DNA of 39,461 nt, taken from NCBI RefSeq assembly GCF_021699055.1, contig NZ_SSXC01000035.1, positions 1 through 39,461 on the forward strand, in the 5' to 3' direction. Below the pieces are notes generated by a model. The model was not told where the DNA came from and made no database searches. It worked only from the letters and a program-made list of their open reading frames with translations. The position numbers were made by a program, and so were the translations under genes. The first letter of the stretch is position 1. Every line of letters starts with the position of its first letter. Below are positions 1 through 7,609 of the stretch, in pieces. This DNA comes from Blastococcus sp. MG754426. Its GTDB lineage: Bacteria > Actinomycetota > Actinomycetes > Mycobacteriales > Geodermatophilaceae.

Positions 1-1744
1 CCGTGGCGCTGACGACGCCGCCGAGGTCCTCGACCAGGTAGGTCTCCAGCGCCTCCTGGTAGGTCACCGGCAGGACGGTGAACGCGACCCCGTCGAACGG
101 GTAGCCGTCGCCGCCGCGGAGCAGGAAGTCGATCGTGGCGACCGGGATGGTCTCCAGCGCACCGGTCGGCACGCCGCCCTCCACGAGCGCGGTCCCGTCG
201 TCCAGGACCAGGTCGACGACCCGCGAGCCGACCGGCTGGGTCACGTCGTAGGTGACCCGGTAGCCCGCAGCCTGGGCGAACTGGCCCGCCGCGCCCGGCA
301 GACCGGACAGTCCGCGCTCGACGCCGGCGATGAAGGTCTCGACCGGCATGGCCGGGGCGACGCCGACGAAGTTCGAGAACGGGAGGACCGTGTAGGTGTC
401 CAGGGCGGTGATCTCCCCGGCCGGGATGACCGCGGCGTTGCGGATGCCGCCGCCGTTCTGCAGGGCGACGACCGGAGGCGTGACGCCGGCCGCGGCGGCC
501 TCGCGCCGGCCGGCGGCCAGGAGGGCGTCCGTGGCGAGGTTGCCCAGGTTGGTCTCCCGGCTGCGGACGTCGTCGCGGATGCCGTTGAGGTCGACCTGCG
601 AGGTGGCCACCACCTGCTCGGCGAGGTCCGCGACGTACTCCTGCACCGGCTCGACGACCCACCGGTTCACCGCGTAGTTCGCCGGGACGGCGTCCGGGCC
701 CTGGGCCGCCACCGGGAGGACGCGCGAGGCGTCGTCGTGCACGGTGACGACCTCGCCGGCCGCGTCGAACGACACGACGAGGCGCCCGACGTAGCTGTAG
801 AGGGCGGCCGTCGTCACCACGGGCAGGACCTCGCCGTCGGCGTCGGTCGGGGTCAGCGGGTAGGAGCCGAAGACGTCGGTGCCGTTGGGGACCAGCGGGT
901 CGCCCTCGTCGGCGAGCAGTTCGTGCCCCCCGCCGCCGATGATGACGTCGACGCCGCGGAGCTCGGTGGCGAGCGCCACCTCGTTCTCGATGTCCTGCAG
1001 GTGCGAGACGAGCACGACCTTGTCGACGCCGGCGGCCTCGTACGCGGCGGCCTGGGCGTTCGCGATCCCGGCGAGGTCGGGGTCGATCGTCACGTCGCGG
1101 GAGCTGGTCAGGCGGGCGAGGTCCGGCGTGGTGAGCCCGATGAAGCCGATCTGCTCCCCGCTCTCCTCGACGACGTGCGAGGTGACGACGGTGCCGTCGG
1201 CCACGCGCGCCAGCAGGGCCGGCTCCTGCTCGAAGCCGAGGTTGCTGGACACGATCGTCGTCTCCGGGCGGATGTCGCCGATCCACTCGGCGAAGAAGTC
1301 CGGGCCGAGGTCGAAGTCGTGGTTGCCCGGGATCGAGACGTCGAAGCGGGCGGCGTTGAACGCGGTGGCGTCGTAGATCCGGCGCCCGGACTCCTCGCTG
1401 GCGGCCAGCTGGGGGCCGGGGAGGAAGTTGTCGCCGGCCGAGACGGTGACCACGCCCCGGTTCTTCGCCGCGCCCTCGGGCCGCGGGCCGGTCAGGGCGA
1501 GCATCTGCTGCCGGCGGATCAGCTCGACGAAGCGGTCGGCCCCGCCGTAGGTGCCGCCGTCGTCGGCGGTCACCGGCAGCAGCGCCGACTCGAGGTCGTT
1601 GGCGTGCAGCAGCGTGAGGGTGAAGTCGGGGCGGGGATCCTGGGCGGGCGCGGCGGTGGCGGTCCCCGCCAGGGTGCCGCCGGCCAGCGAGGCCACGGCC
1701 ACGGTCGCCACGACGGTGCCGCGGCGCAGGTGCTTCAGAGACAT
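1..1744 (-). CDS. Secreted 5'-nucleotidase / metallophosphoesterase (3' end cut by window)
   Basis: UshA/5'-nucleotidase-type exoenzyme that would remove phosphate from nucleotides outside the cell. About 581 residues are visible. An N-terminal signal peptide (MSLKHLRRGT, then a hydrophobic run to TATAAPA) is followed by a calcineurin-like metallophosphatase domain with the metal-binding motifs HAND (about residue 49), GDNF, GNHDFD, SHLQ and GGGGHE. The C-terminal nucleotide-binding domain carries NGGGIRN and a late YPFDG segment. The ATG at 1742-1744 is preceded by a GGAG about 5 bases upstream. The gene runs off the left edge, so any cell-wall anchor or further domain is unseen. In the first motif the usual HTNDxHG reads HANDLES, so the family's second histidine is replaced. 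It diverges from a secreted nuclease across a shared regulatory gap, which suggests joint phosphate salvage. Confidence 0.93.
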   Translation of the reverse strand, partial: MSLKHLRRGTVVATVAVASLAGGTLAGTATAAPAQDPRPDFTLTLLHANDLESALLPVTADDGGTYGGADRFVELIRRQQMLALTGPRPEGAAKNRGVVTVSAGDNFLPGPQLAASEESGRRIYDATAFNAARFDVSIPGNHDFDLGPDFFAEWIGDIRPETTIVSSNLGFEQEPALLARVADGTVVTSHVVEESGEQIGFIGLTTPDLARLTSSRDVTIDPDLAGIANAQAAAYEAAGVDKVVLVSHLQDIENEVALATELRGVDVIIGGGGHELLADEGDPLVPNGTDVFGSYPLTPTDADGEVLPVVTTAALYSYVGRLVVSFDAAGEVVTVHDDASRVLPVAAQGPDAVPANYAVNRWVVEPVQEYVADLAEQVVATSQVDLNGIRDDVRSRETNLGNLATDALLAAGRREAAAAGVTPPVVALQNGGGIRNAAVIPAGEITALDTYTVLPFSNFVGVAPAMPVETFIAGVERGLSGLPGAAGQFAQAAGYRVTYDVTQPVGSRVVDLVLDDGTALVEGGVPTGALETIPVATIDFLLRGGDGYPFDGVAFTVLPVTYQEALETYLVEDLGGVVSAT

Positions 1745-1790
1745 GACGCTCCGGGGTGGTTGGGGGAGCTTGCCCGGGGAGCGTCACACC

Positions 1791-1812
1791 GGCGGGTGAA
1801 CATGTCGTGACC
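1791..1812 (-). promoter_or_regulatory. PHO-box-like direct repeat facing the nucleotidase gene
   Basis: Read on the minus strand there are two contiguous 11-base units, GGTCACGACAT then GTTCACCCGCC. The second matches the actinobacterial PhoP-box core GTTCACC exactly; the first keeps TCAC. The pair lies 47 bases upstream of the nucleotidase ATG. Assignment to PhoP is inferred from unit length, phase and the phosphate-salvage genes on both sides. Confidence 0.5.
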
Positions 1813-1849
1813 GCGTTCCGAAATGTGACATATCCCATAGGGACCGGTC

Positions 1850-1890
1850 CGTCACGTGCCGGTCACCTTCCGTGGTGCCGATCGTCACCC
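1850..1890 (+). promoter_or_regulatory. PHO-box-like phased GTCAC repeats facing the nuclease gene
   Basis: GTCAC occurs at 1851, 1862 and 1884, that is spaced 11 and 22 bases, all on the plus strand. The first two lie in adjacent 11-mers CGTCACGTGCC and GGTCACCTTCC. A TANNNT-type -10 hexamer TACCGT follows at 1899-1904, nine bases after the last repeat, so the repeats sit where an activator overlapping the -35 region would bind. Confidence 0.5.
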
Positions 1891-1940
1891 GATCGGCTTA
1901 CCGTTCGCGCGTCTCCCCGTCCCTCCGGAAGGACTCCTCC

Positions 1941-4565
1941 GTGCTCGTACGCACCGGCGGTCCGCGCCTCCTCGCGCGCCGAACCGCCCTCGGCACCCTC
2001 GCCGCCTCCGTGGCCGCGGTGGGCCTGCCCGCCGTCGCCTCGGCGGCGCCGCCGACCACCCCGTTCATCTCCGAGATCCACTACGACAACGACGGCACCG
2101 ACACCGGCGAGTTCGTCGAGGTGCACCTGCCCGCGGGCACCACGTCCGAGGGGCTGTCCGTCGTCCTCTACAACGGCAGCAACGGTGCCTCCTACGGGGC
2201 CATCGAGCTCGGGGAGGCGACCGCGCCCGCGGATGCCCCCGCCGTCGTGGCCGTCGACGCCCCGGGCCTGCAGAACGGCGCACCGGACGGCGTCGCGCTG
2301 GTGCGCGGCACCGAGGTGCTGGAGTTCCTCTCCTACGAGGGCACCGTCACCGCCGCGGACGGGCCGGCGGCCGGGCTGGCCAGCACCGACATCGGCGTCT
2401 CCGAGGGAGGGGCGACGCCGGTGGGGCAGTCGCTGTCCCGGACCTACGACGCGGCGGCCGACGCCCTCGTGTGGAGCGACCCGGCGACCGCCAGCCGGGG
2501 CGCGGTCAACCCCGCGGGCGCCGCCGAGCCGGAGCCCGAGGAGCCGGTCGACGTCTGCGCGACGGCGCCGACGCACGAGATCGGGGCGGTCCAGGGCCCG
2601 GGCGCGGAGACCCCGCTCGCCGGGCAGCAGGTCACCGTCCGCGGCGTCGTCGTCGGTGACCTGGAGGGCTTCGGCGGCTTCCACCTGCAGGACGCCGACG
2701 GCGACGGCGACGCCGCGACCTCCGACGGCATCTTCGTGTTCAGCGACGTCGCGGTCGACCTCGGTGACACCGTCGCCGTCACCGGCCAGGCGCAGGAGTA
2801 CTTCGGCCAGACGCAGATCAGCTCCCGTGAGAACGCCGCGGTCTGCGCCGAGGGCACGGCGGACGACCTGCCCGGCGCCGCGCCGCTGGACCTGCCCGCC
2901 GGGGACGCGGAGCGCGAGCGGCTCGAAGGCATGCTCGTCGCGCCCGTGGACACGCTGACCGTCAGCGAGGTCTTCGACCTCACGAGCTTCGGCGAGCTCA
3001 CCCTCTCCGAGGGCGGCCTGCTGGTGCAGCCGACCGAGCTCGCGCGGCCCGGCACCGCCGCGGCCGAGGCGGTCGTGGCGGAGAACGTGCTGCGCCGCAT
3101 CGTGCTCGACGACGGCGTGAGCGCGCGGGTGACCGCCACCACCCGCCCCTACCTCACCTCGGAGACGCCGGTCCGGGTCGGTGACGAGCTCGAGTTCACC
3201 GAGCCCCTCGTCCTCGGCTACGGCTTCGACCAGTGGCGGCTGCAGCCCGCCGACGGCACCGCCGACGGCGTCTTCGCCCCGCAGAACACCCGGCCGGCGG
3301 CCCCGGAGCAGGTCGGCGGCGACGTCCGGCTCGCCGCCTTCAACGTGCTCAACTACTTCCTGACCTTCGGGGAGCCGGGCCGGGGTGCGCGCGACCCCGA
3401 GCAGCTCGAGAAGCAGGCCGGGAAGATCGTGCCGGCCATCGAGGCCCTCGGGGCCGAGGTCGTCACCCTCATGGAGATCGAGGACAGCGACGCCACCGGT
3501 CTCACGCCGGGCGACGCGGACACCGCGCTGGCCGACCTGGTGCGCCGGCTGAACGCCGCCGCCGGGTACGACAAGTGGGACTACGTGCCGCTGCCCGACG
3601 AGCTCTACGCGGTCGACCGCGACGTCATCCGCAACGGGATCATCTACCAGGGCGACGTCGTCCTCCCGGTGGGCGAGCCCGCGGGGCTGGTCGACGAGGA
3701 CGTGTGGGACAACGCCCGCGAGCCGCTCGCCCAGACCTTCGTGAAGGACGGCGACGCGTTCACCGTCGTCGCCAACCACTTCAAGTCCAAGAGCCCCGGC
3801 GAGCCGACCGGCGACAACGTGGACTCCGGCGACGGCCAGGGTGCCTGGAACGGTGACCGGGTCCGGCAGGCGGCATCGCTGGCGCAGTTCGCCGAGCGGC
3901 TGCGTGCGGAGAGCGCCGACGAGGACGTCGTGCTGATGGGCGACTTCAACGCCTACAGCGAGGAGGACCCGATCGTCCTCCTCGAGGGGGAGGGGTACGT
4001 CGACCTCGGTCAGCAGTTCGACCCGGGCCGCTACAGCTACGTGTTCGACGACCAGTCCGGCTCGCTGGACCACGCGCTGGCCACGGCGGAGCTGGCGGCG
4101 AAGGTCACCGGCGTCGCGCACTGGAACATCAACGCGGTCGAGTCCTTCGCCTACCAGTACTACGGGGACCCGGCGCTCTACGCCGCTGACCCGTACCGGT
4201 CCAGCGACCACGACCCGGTGGTGGTCGGCGTCGACCTGGAGGAGCGCTGCCAGGGCCTGCTGCCCACGATCCGGGGCACCGAGGGCCGCGACAAGCTCAG
4301 CGGCACGGAGGGCCGCGACGTGATCATGGGCCTCGGTGGGGACGACGTCATCCGCGGCCGCGGCGGCGACGACGTCGTCTGCGGTGGCGCCGGCGACGAC
4401 CGCATCGCCGGCGAGAACGGTGACGACGTGCTGTCCGGCGGTTTCGGCGACGACCGGCTCGACGGCGGGAACGGCAGCGACGTGCTGATCGGCGGGCCGG
4501 GCACCGACCGCCTCGACCAGGGCCGCGGGGAGGGGACCGCCGAGCAGGAGGGCACGGAGTCCTGA
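1941..4565 (+). CDS. Secreted ExeM/NucH-type nuclease with lamin-tail domain and RTX-like repeats
   Basis: Extracellular endonuclease/exonuclease/phosphatase-fold enzyme, 874 residues, expected to degrade DNA or RNA outside the cell. The GTG at 1941 is chosen because GGAAGGA lies 7 bases upstream and the next residues form a signal peptide (basic start, ALGTLAASVAAVGLPAVASAA). Order of parts: a lamin-tail-like domain near the N-terminus (FISEIHYDNDGTDTGEFVEV), an OB-like middle region (QVTVRGVVVGD), then the nuclease domain from about residue 463 with AAFNVLNYF, the metal-binding LMEIEDS, GDFNAY and the catalytic SSDHDPV near 754. Residues about 776-863 are GGxGxDxxx-type calcium-binding nonapeptide repeats typical of secreted proteins. 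A longer reading from 1872 lacks both a ribosome site and a signal-peptide position. Substrate preference cannot be read from the sequence. Confidence 0.92.
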   Translation: MLVRTGGPRLLARRTALGTLAASVAAVGLPAVASAAPPTTPFISEIHYDNDGTDTGEFVEVHLPAGTTSEGLSVVLYNGSNGASYGAIELGEATAPADAPAVVAVDAPGLQNGAPDGVALVRGTEVLEFLSYEGTVTAADGPAAGLASTDIGVSEGGATPVGQSLSRTYDAAADALVWSDPATASRGAVNPAGAAEPEPEEPVDVCATAPTHEIGAVQGPGAETPLAGQQVTVRGVVVGDLEGFGGFHLQDADGDGDAATSDGIFVFSDVAVDLGDTVAVTGQAQEYFGQTQISSRENAAVCAEGTADDLPGAAPLDLPAGDAERERLEGMLVAPVDTLTVSEVFDLTSFGELTLSEGGLLVQPTELARPGTAAAEAVVAENVLRRIVLDDGVSARVTATTRPYLTSETPVRVGDELEFTEPLVLGYGFDQWRLQPADGTADGVFAPQNTRPAAPEQVGGDVRLAAFNVLNYFLTFGEPGRGARDPEQLEKQAGKIVPAIEALGAEVVTLMEIEDSDATGLTPGDADTALADLVRRLNAAAGYDKWDYVPLPDELYAVDRDVIRNGIIYQGDVVLPVGEPAGLVDEDVWDNAREPLAQTFVKDGDAFTVVANHFKSKSPGEPTGDNVDSGDGQGAWNGDRVRQAASLAQFAERLRAESADEDVVLMGDFNAYSEEDPIVLLEGEGYVDLGQQFDPGRYSYVFDDQSGSLDHALATAELAAKVTGVAHWNINAVESFAYQYYGDPALYAADPYRSSDHDPVVVGVDLEERCQGLLPTIRGTEGRDKLSGTEGRDVIMGLGGDDVIRGRGGDDVVCGGAGDDRIAGENGDDVLSGGFGDDRLDGGNGSDVLIGGPGTDRLDQGRGEGTAEQEGTES

Positions 4566-4599
4566 CCCGCACCCGCACGTGACGCGCGCCGGTGCCGTG

Positions 4600-6429
4600 T
4601 CAGCCCTTCCGGACCCCGTCGGCCAGGGTCCGGGCCACCGTCCGCAGCAGCGGGTGGGCCGGCAGGTCCTCCACCGCCACGGGCAGCGGCAGCGACCAGT
4701 TGGGCCGGTCGTCGGCGCCCGGCATGTTCGGCCGGCGCTGCTCACCGACGGCGTCGTCCAGCGTCGCCGACAGCAGCAGCGAGGGGGCCTGCGCCAGGAG
4801 CTGGTGGGCGCGCTCGACCGCCTGCTCCACGCTCGCGTCGTCGCTGAGCCCGGGCAGGTGCGCCAGCAGGGAGCCGCGGCCCCGCTCGAGCTCCTCCTCC
4901 GTGCCGGTCCCGTGCTCCCGCTGCTCGTCGACGTCGGCCTCCGTCCACAGCCCCGCCACGGTCGGCAGGTCGTGCGTGGTGATGGCGGCCATCGCCTCGG
5001 CCGGCCACTCGGCGGGCTCGTCCTCCTCGAACCAGAGCAGCCGGTAGGACAGGACGCCGTGCTCGGCCATCGCCTCGCGGACGCCGTCCTCCACCGTGCC
5101 GAGGTCCTCCCCGACGACGAGAGCGCCGGCGCGGTGGCTCTCCAGCGCGACGATGTTCAGCAGGTCCTCGGCCGGATAGCGGACGTAGGCGCCGTCGGCG
5201 GCGCTGCCGCCGGCGGGGACCCACCACAGGCGGAACAGCCCCATCACGTGGTCGATCCGCAGGCCCCCCGCGCCGGCCATGGTGGCCCGGATGGACTGCA
5301 CGAAGGGCTCGTAGTCGGCGTCGCGCAGCCGCCACGGGATCAGCGGCGGGGAGCCCCAGTCCTGCCCGGCGGAGTTGAACGCGTCCGGGGGTGCGCCGAC
5401 GCTCACGCCGTCGGCCAGCACCTCCTGCCAGGCCCAGGCGTCGGCGCCGCCACCGGCGAAGCCGATGGGCAGGTCCTGGATGACGGTCATCCCGGCGGTC
5501 GCCTCGGTGAGCTGGAGCTCCAGCGCCCACTGCAGCCAGGCGTGGAACGCCACGACGGCGCCGTGCCGCTCGGCGTACCCGGCGACGGCGGGCGCATCGG
5601 GGCGGCGCAGCTCCGGCGGCCACGTGTGCCAGTCGGCGCCGTGCTCCTCGGTGATCGCCGCCCACGTCGCCCAGTCCTGCAGCGTGCGGCCCTGCTCCTC
5701 CCGCCAGCGGGCGAACGCCTCACCGCCGCCGTGGGCGAAGAAGATCCGCATGAGGACCTCGCGCTTGCGGGCCCACACGGAGTCCCGGTCGATCAGCGCC
5801 CCGTCGGACAGCGCGCGCCCGGCGTCGGCCTCGAGGTCGACGGCATCGGCGCCGGGTACCTCCCCGACCCGCAGGTAGAGCGGGTTGCGGAAACGGCGGG
5901 TGGCCGGCAGGTAGGGGCTGGCCTCCTGGGTGGCGAGGGGCGCGACCGCGTGCAGCGGGTTGATGAGCAGGAACCCGGCGCCCTGCTCGGCGGCCATCTG
6001 CCGCAGCGTGCGCAGGTCGCCGAGGTCGCCGATGCCCCAGCTCTCCCGGCCGCGCGCGGCGTACAGCTGCACCGCCCAGCCCCAGGCGCGGTCCTCGGGC
6101 AGCCAGCACCGGCCGGGGGAGACGATCAGCCGCCGGCGCGGGCCCTCGGGCGCCTGCAGCCAGTGGTAGCCGAGCGGGAAGTCCGGCGGCAGCTCGCCGT
6201 CGACGTGCCGCACCTCGCCGTCCTCGCAGACGACGTCGGCCTCGTCGACCTCCAGCGCGTCACCGGGGCGGGCGACGATCGGCGCCCGCTCCTCCAGGTC
6301 GGCCGGTGGCTCGCCGATGACGGCGCGCAGCGTCTCGATCGTCTCGCGGGCTACCTGGTGTTCCTCGTCCAGCGCGTCCAGCCAGCTGGCATCGATGCCC
6401 CAGTCGTCGGTCGTCGGCTTCGTCGTCAC
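4600..6429 (-). CDS. malQ: 4-alpha-glucanotransferase (GH77)
   Basis: Cytosolic amylomaltase that moves alpha-1,4-glucan segments between maltodextrins in glycogen or maltose turnover. About 609 residues. The three GH77 catalytic positions are visible: nucleophile Asp393 in RIDHVMGL, acid/base Glu441 in GEDLG, and Asp487 in TTHDLPT. The N-terminal region (WGIDASWLDALDEEHQ) matches the extended actinobacterial MalQ type. The GTG at 6427-6429 is the best start because the residues from VTTKPTTDDWG look coding, while the upstream in-frame extension is low-complexity and runs into the divergent LLM gene. GAGG lies a few bases upstream. It converges with the nuclease gene and diverges from the LLM/GH13 pair, which also suggests glucan metabolism. 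Confidence 0.95.
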   Translation of the reverse strand: MTTKPTTDDWGIDASWLDALDEEHQVARETIETLRAVIGEPPADLEERAPIVARPGDALEVDEADVVCEDGEVRHVDGELPPDFPLGYHWLQAPEGPRRRLIVSPGRCWLPEDRAWGWAVQLYAARGRESWGIGDLGDLRTLRQMAAEQGAGFLLINPLHAVAPLATQEASPYLPATRRFRNPLYLRVGEVPGADAVDLEADAGRALSDGALIDRDSVWARKREVLMRIFFAHGGGEAFARWREEQGRTLQDWATWAAITEEHGADWHTWPPELRRPDAPAVAGYAERHGAVVAFHAWLQWALELQLTEATAGMTVIQDLPIGFAGGGADAWAWQEVLADGVSVGAPPDAFNSAGQDWGSPPLIPWRLRDADYEPFVQSIRATMAGAGGLRIDHVMGLFRLWWVPAGGSAADGAYVRYPAEDLLNIVALESHRAGALVVGEDLGTVEDGVREAMAEHGVLSYRLLWFEEDEPAEWPAEAMAAITTHDLPTVAGLWTEADVDEQREHGTGTEEELERGRGSLLAHLPGLSDDASVEQAVERAHQLLAQAPSLLLSATLDDAVGEQRRPNMPGADDRPNWSLPLPVAVEDLPAHPLLRTVARTLADGVRKG

Positions 6430-6565
6430 CTGTCGATCCTCGCCGGGTGCGCCCGGGCGCGCAGTCCGGGCCGTGGTGGCGTTCCTCTCGGCCGGCGGCC
6501 CCGGCCCGCCGACCCGGGCGCGCGCTCGTCTGGCCGGGCGACCCCCGCCCCGGTAGGCATGGCCC

Positions 6566-7609
6566 ATGCCGGTGATCGGGTTCCACAACTCCCACGAGCA
6601 GATCCACCCTTCCGCGCTGCTGGACGCCGTCCGGCACGCCGAGGAGGTCGGCTTCACCGCCGCGATGTGCTCCGACCACCTCACCCCGTGGAACCCGCGG
6701 CAGGGCGAGTCGGGGTTCGCCTGGTCCTGGCTCGGCGCGGCGATGGCGACCACGTCGCTGCCCTTCGGTGCCGTGAACGCGCCCGGCCAGCGCTACCACC
6801 CGGTGGTCGTGGCCCAGGCGATCGCGACGCTGGGTGCGATGTTCCCCGGGCGCTTCTGGGTCGCGCTCGGCAGCGGCGAGGCGATGAACGAGCACGTCAC
6901 CGGTGACGCCTGGCCGCGCAAGGAGGTCCGCGACGCCCGGCTGCGCGAGTGCGTCGACGTGATCCGCCGGCTGCTCGCCGGGGAGGAGGTCTCCCACGAC
7001 GGCCTGGTCACCGTCGACCGTGCGGCCATCTACACGCTCCCCGACCCGCAGCCCGCCCTGATCGGGCCCGCGGTGAGCGTGGACACCGCGCGCCGGCACG
7101 CCGACTGGGCCGACGGGCTGGTCACCATCAACCAGCCGCACGAGAAGCTGCGCCAGGTGGTCGCCGCCTACCGGGATGCCGGCGGCCAGGGCGACCTCGT
7201 CCTCCAGGTGCACGTCTCCTGGGATCCCGACCCCGACCGGGCGCTGGCGATCGCCCACGACCAGTGGCGCAGCAACGTCTTCCCGCCGCCGCTGTGCTGG
7301 GACCTCGACAGCCCGGAGGCGTTCGAGCAGGCCAGCGCGCACGTGGCACCGGAGGACATGCACGGCCCCGTCCGGGTCTCCGCCGACCTGGGGCAGCACG
7401 CGGCCTGGATCGCCGAGTACCTGGAGCTGGGCTTCGACCAGGTCTACCTGCACCACGTGGGCAAGGAGCAGCGGCCGTTCCTGGACGCGTTCGGCGAGCG
7501 GGTGCTACCCCAGTTCGACCTGGAGCGCCCGGGCCCGGTGGCCGCCATCGACCCACCCGGGCCGGCGGAGAACCGCCGCCCGCGCGTCGAGCCGGTGCCG
7601 GCGCCGTGA
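6566..7609 (+). CDS. LLM-class flavin oxidoreductase (TIGR03885-like)
   Basis: Luciferase-like monooxygenase fold, 347 residues, predicted to bind FMN or F420. N-terminal IGFHNSHEQIHPSALLDAVRH and the conserved SDHLTPW, FPGRFWVALGSGE and HADWADGLVT segments fit the family. The sequence resembles the TIGR03885 group, described as probably not F420-dependent; that assignment is from memory. The start has no ribosome site, but TAGGCA lies 6 bases upstream of the ATG, the arrangement of a leaderless actinobacterial transcript. Its TGA overlaps the GTG of the GH13 gene (GTGA), so the two are translationally coupled. Substrate unknown. The C-terminal 30 residues are Pro/Arg-rich and probably disordered. 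Confidence 0.88.
   Translation: MPVIGFHNSHEQIHPSALLDAVRHAEEVGFTAAMCSDHLTPWNPRQGESGFAWSWLGAAMATTSLPFGAVNAPGQRYHPVVVAQAIATLGAMFPGRFWVALGSGEAMNEHVTGDAWPRKEVRDARLRECVDVIRRLLAGEEVSHDGLVTVDRAAIYTLPDPQPALIGPAVSVDTARRHADWADGLVTINQPHEKLRQVVAAYRDAGGQGDLVLQVHVSWDPDPDRALAIAHDQWRSNVFPPPLCWDLDSPEAFEQASAHVAPEDMHGPVRVSADLGQHAAWIAEYLELGFDQVYLHHVGKEQRPFLDAFGERVLPQFDLERPGPVAAIDPPGPAENRRPRVEPVPAP

Noticed and set aside
737-1810. Long plus-strand frame opposite the nucleotidase
   Set aside because: Val/Gly/Asp/Arg-rich mirror of a gene with clear motifs on the other strand; a GC-rich shadow.
4566-4599. Terminator between the convergent nuclease and malQ genes
   Set aside because: Only short imperfect pairing (GCAC/GTGC) in the 34-base gap; too weak to call.
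1863-4745. 960-codon minus-strand frame opposite the secreted nuclease
   Set aside because: Low-complexity composition with no domain; the plus strand carries signal peptide, nuclease motifs and repeats.
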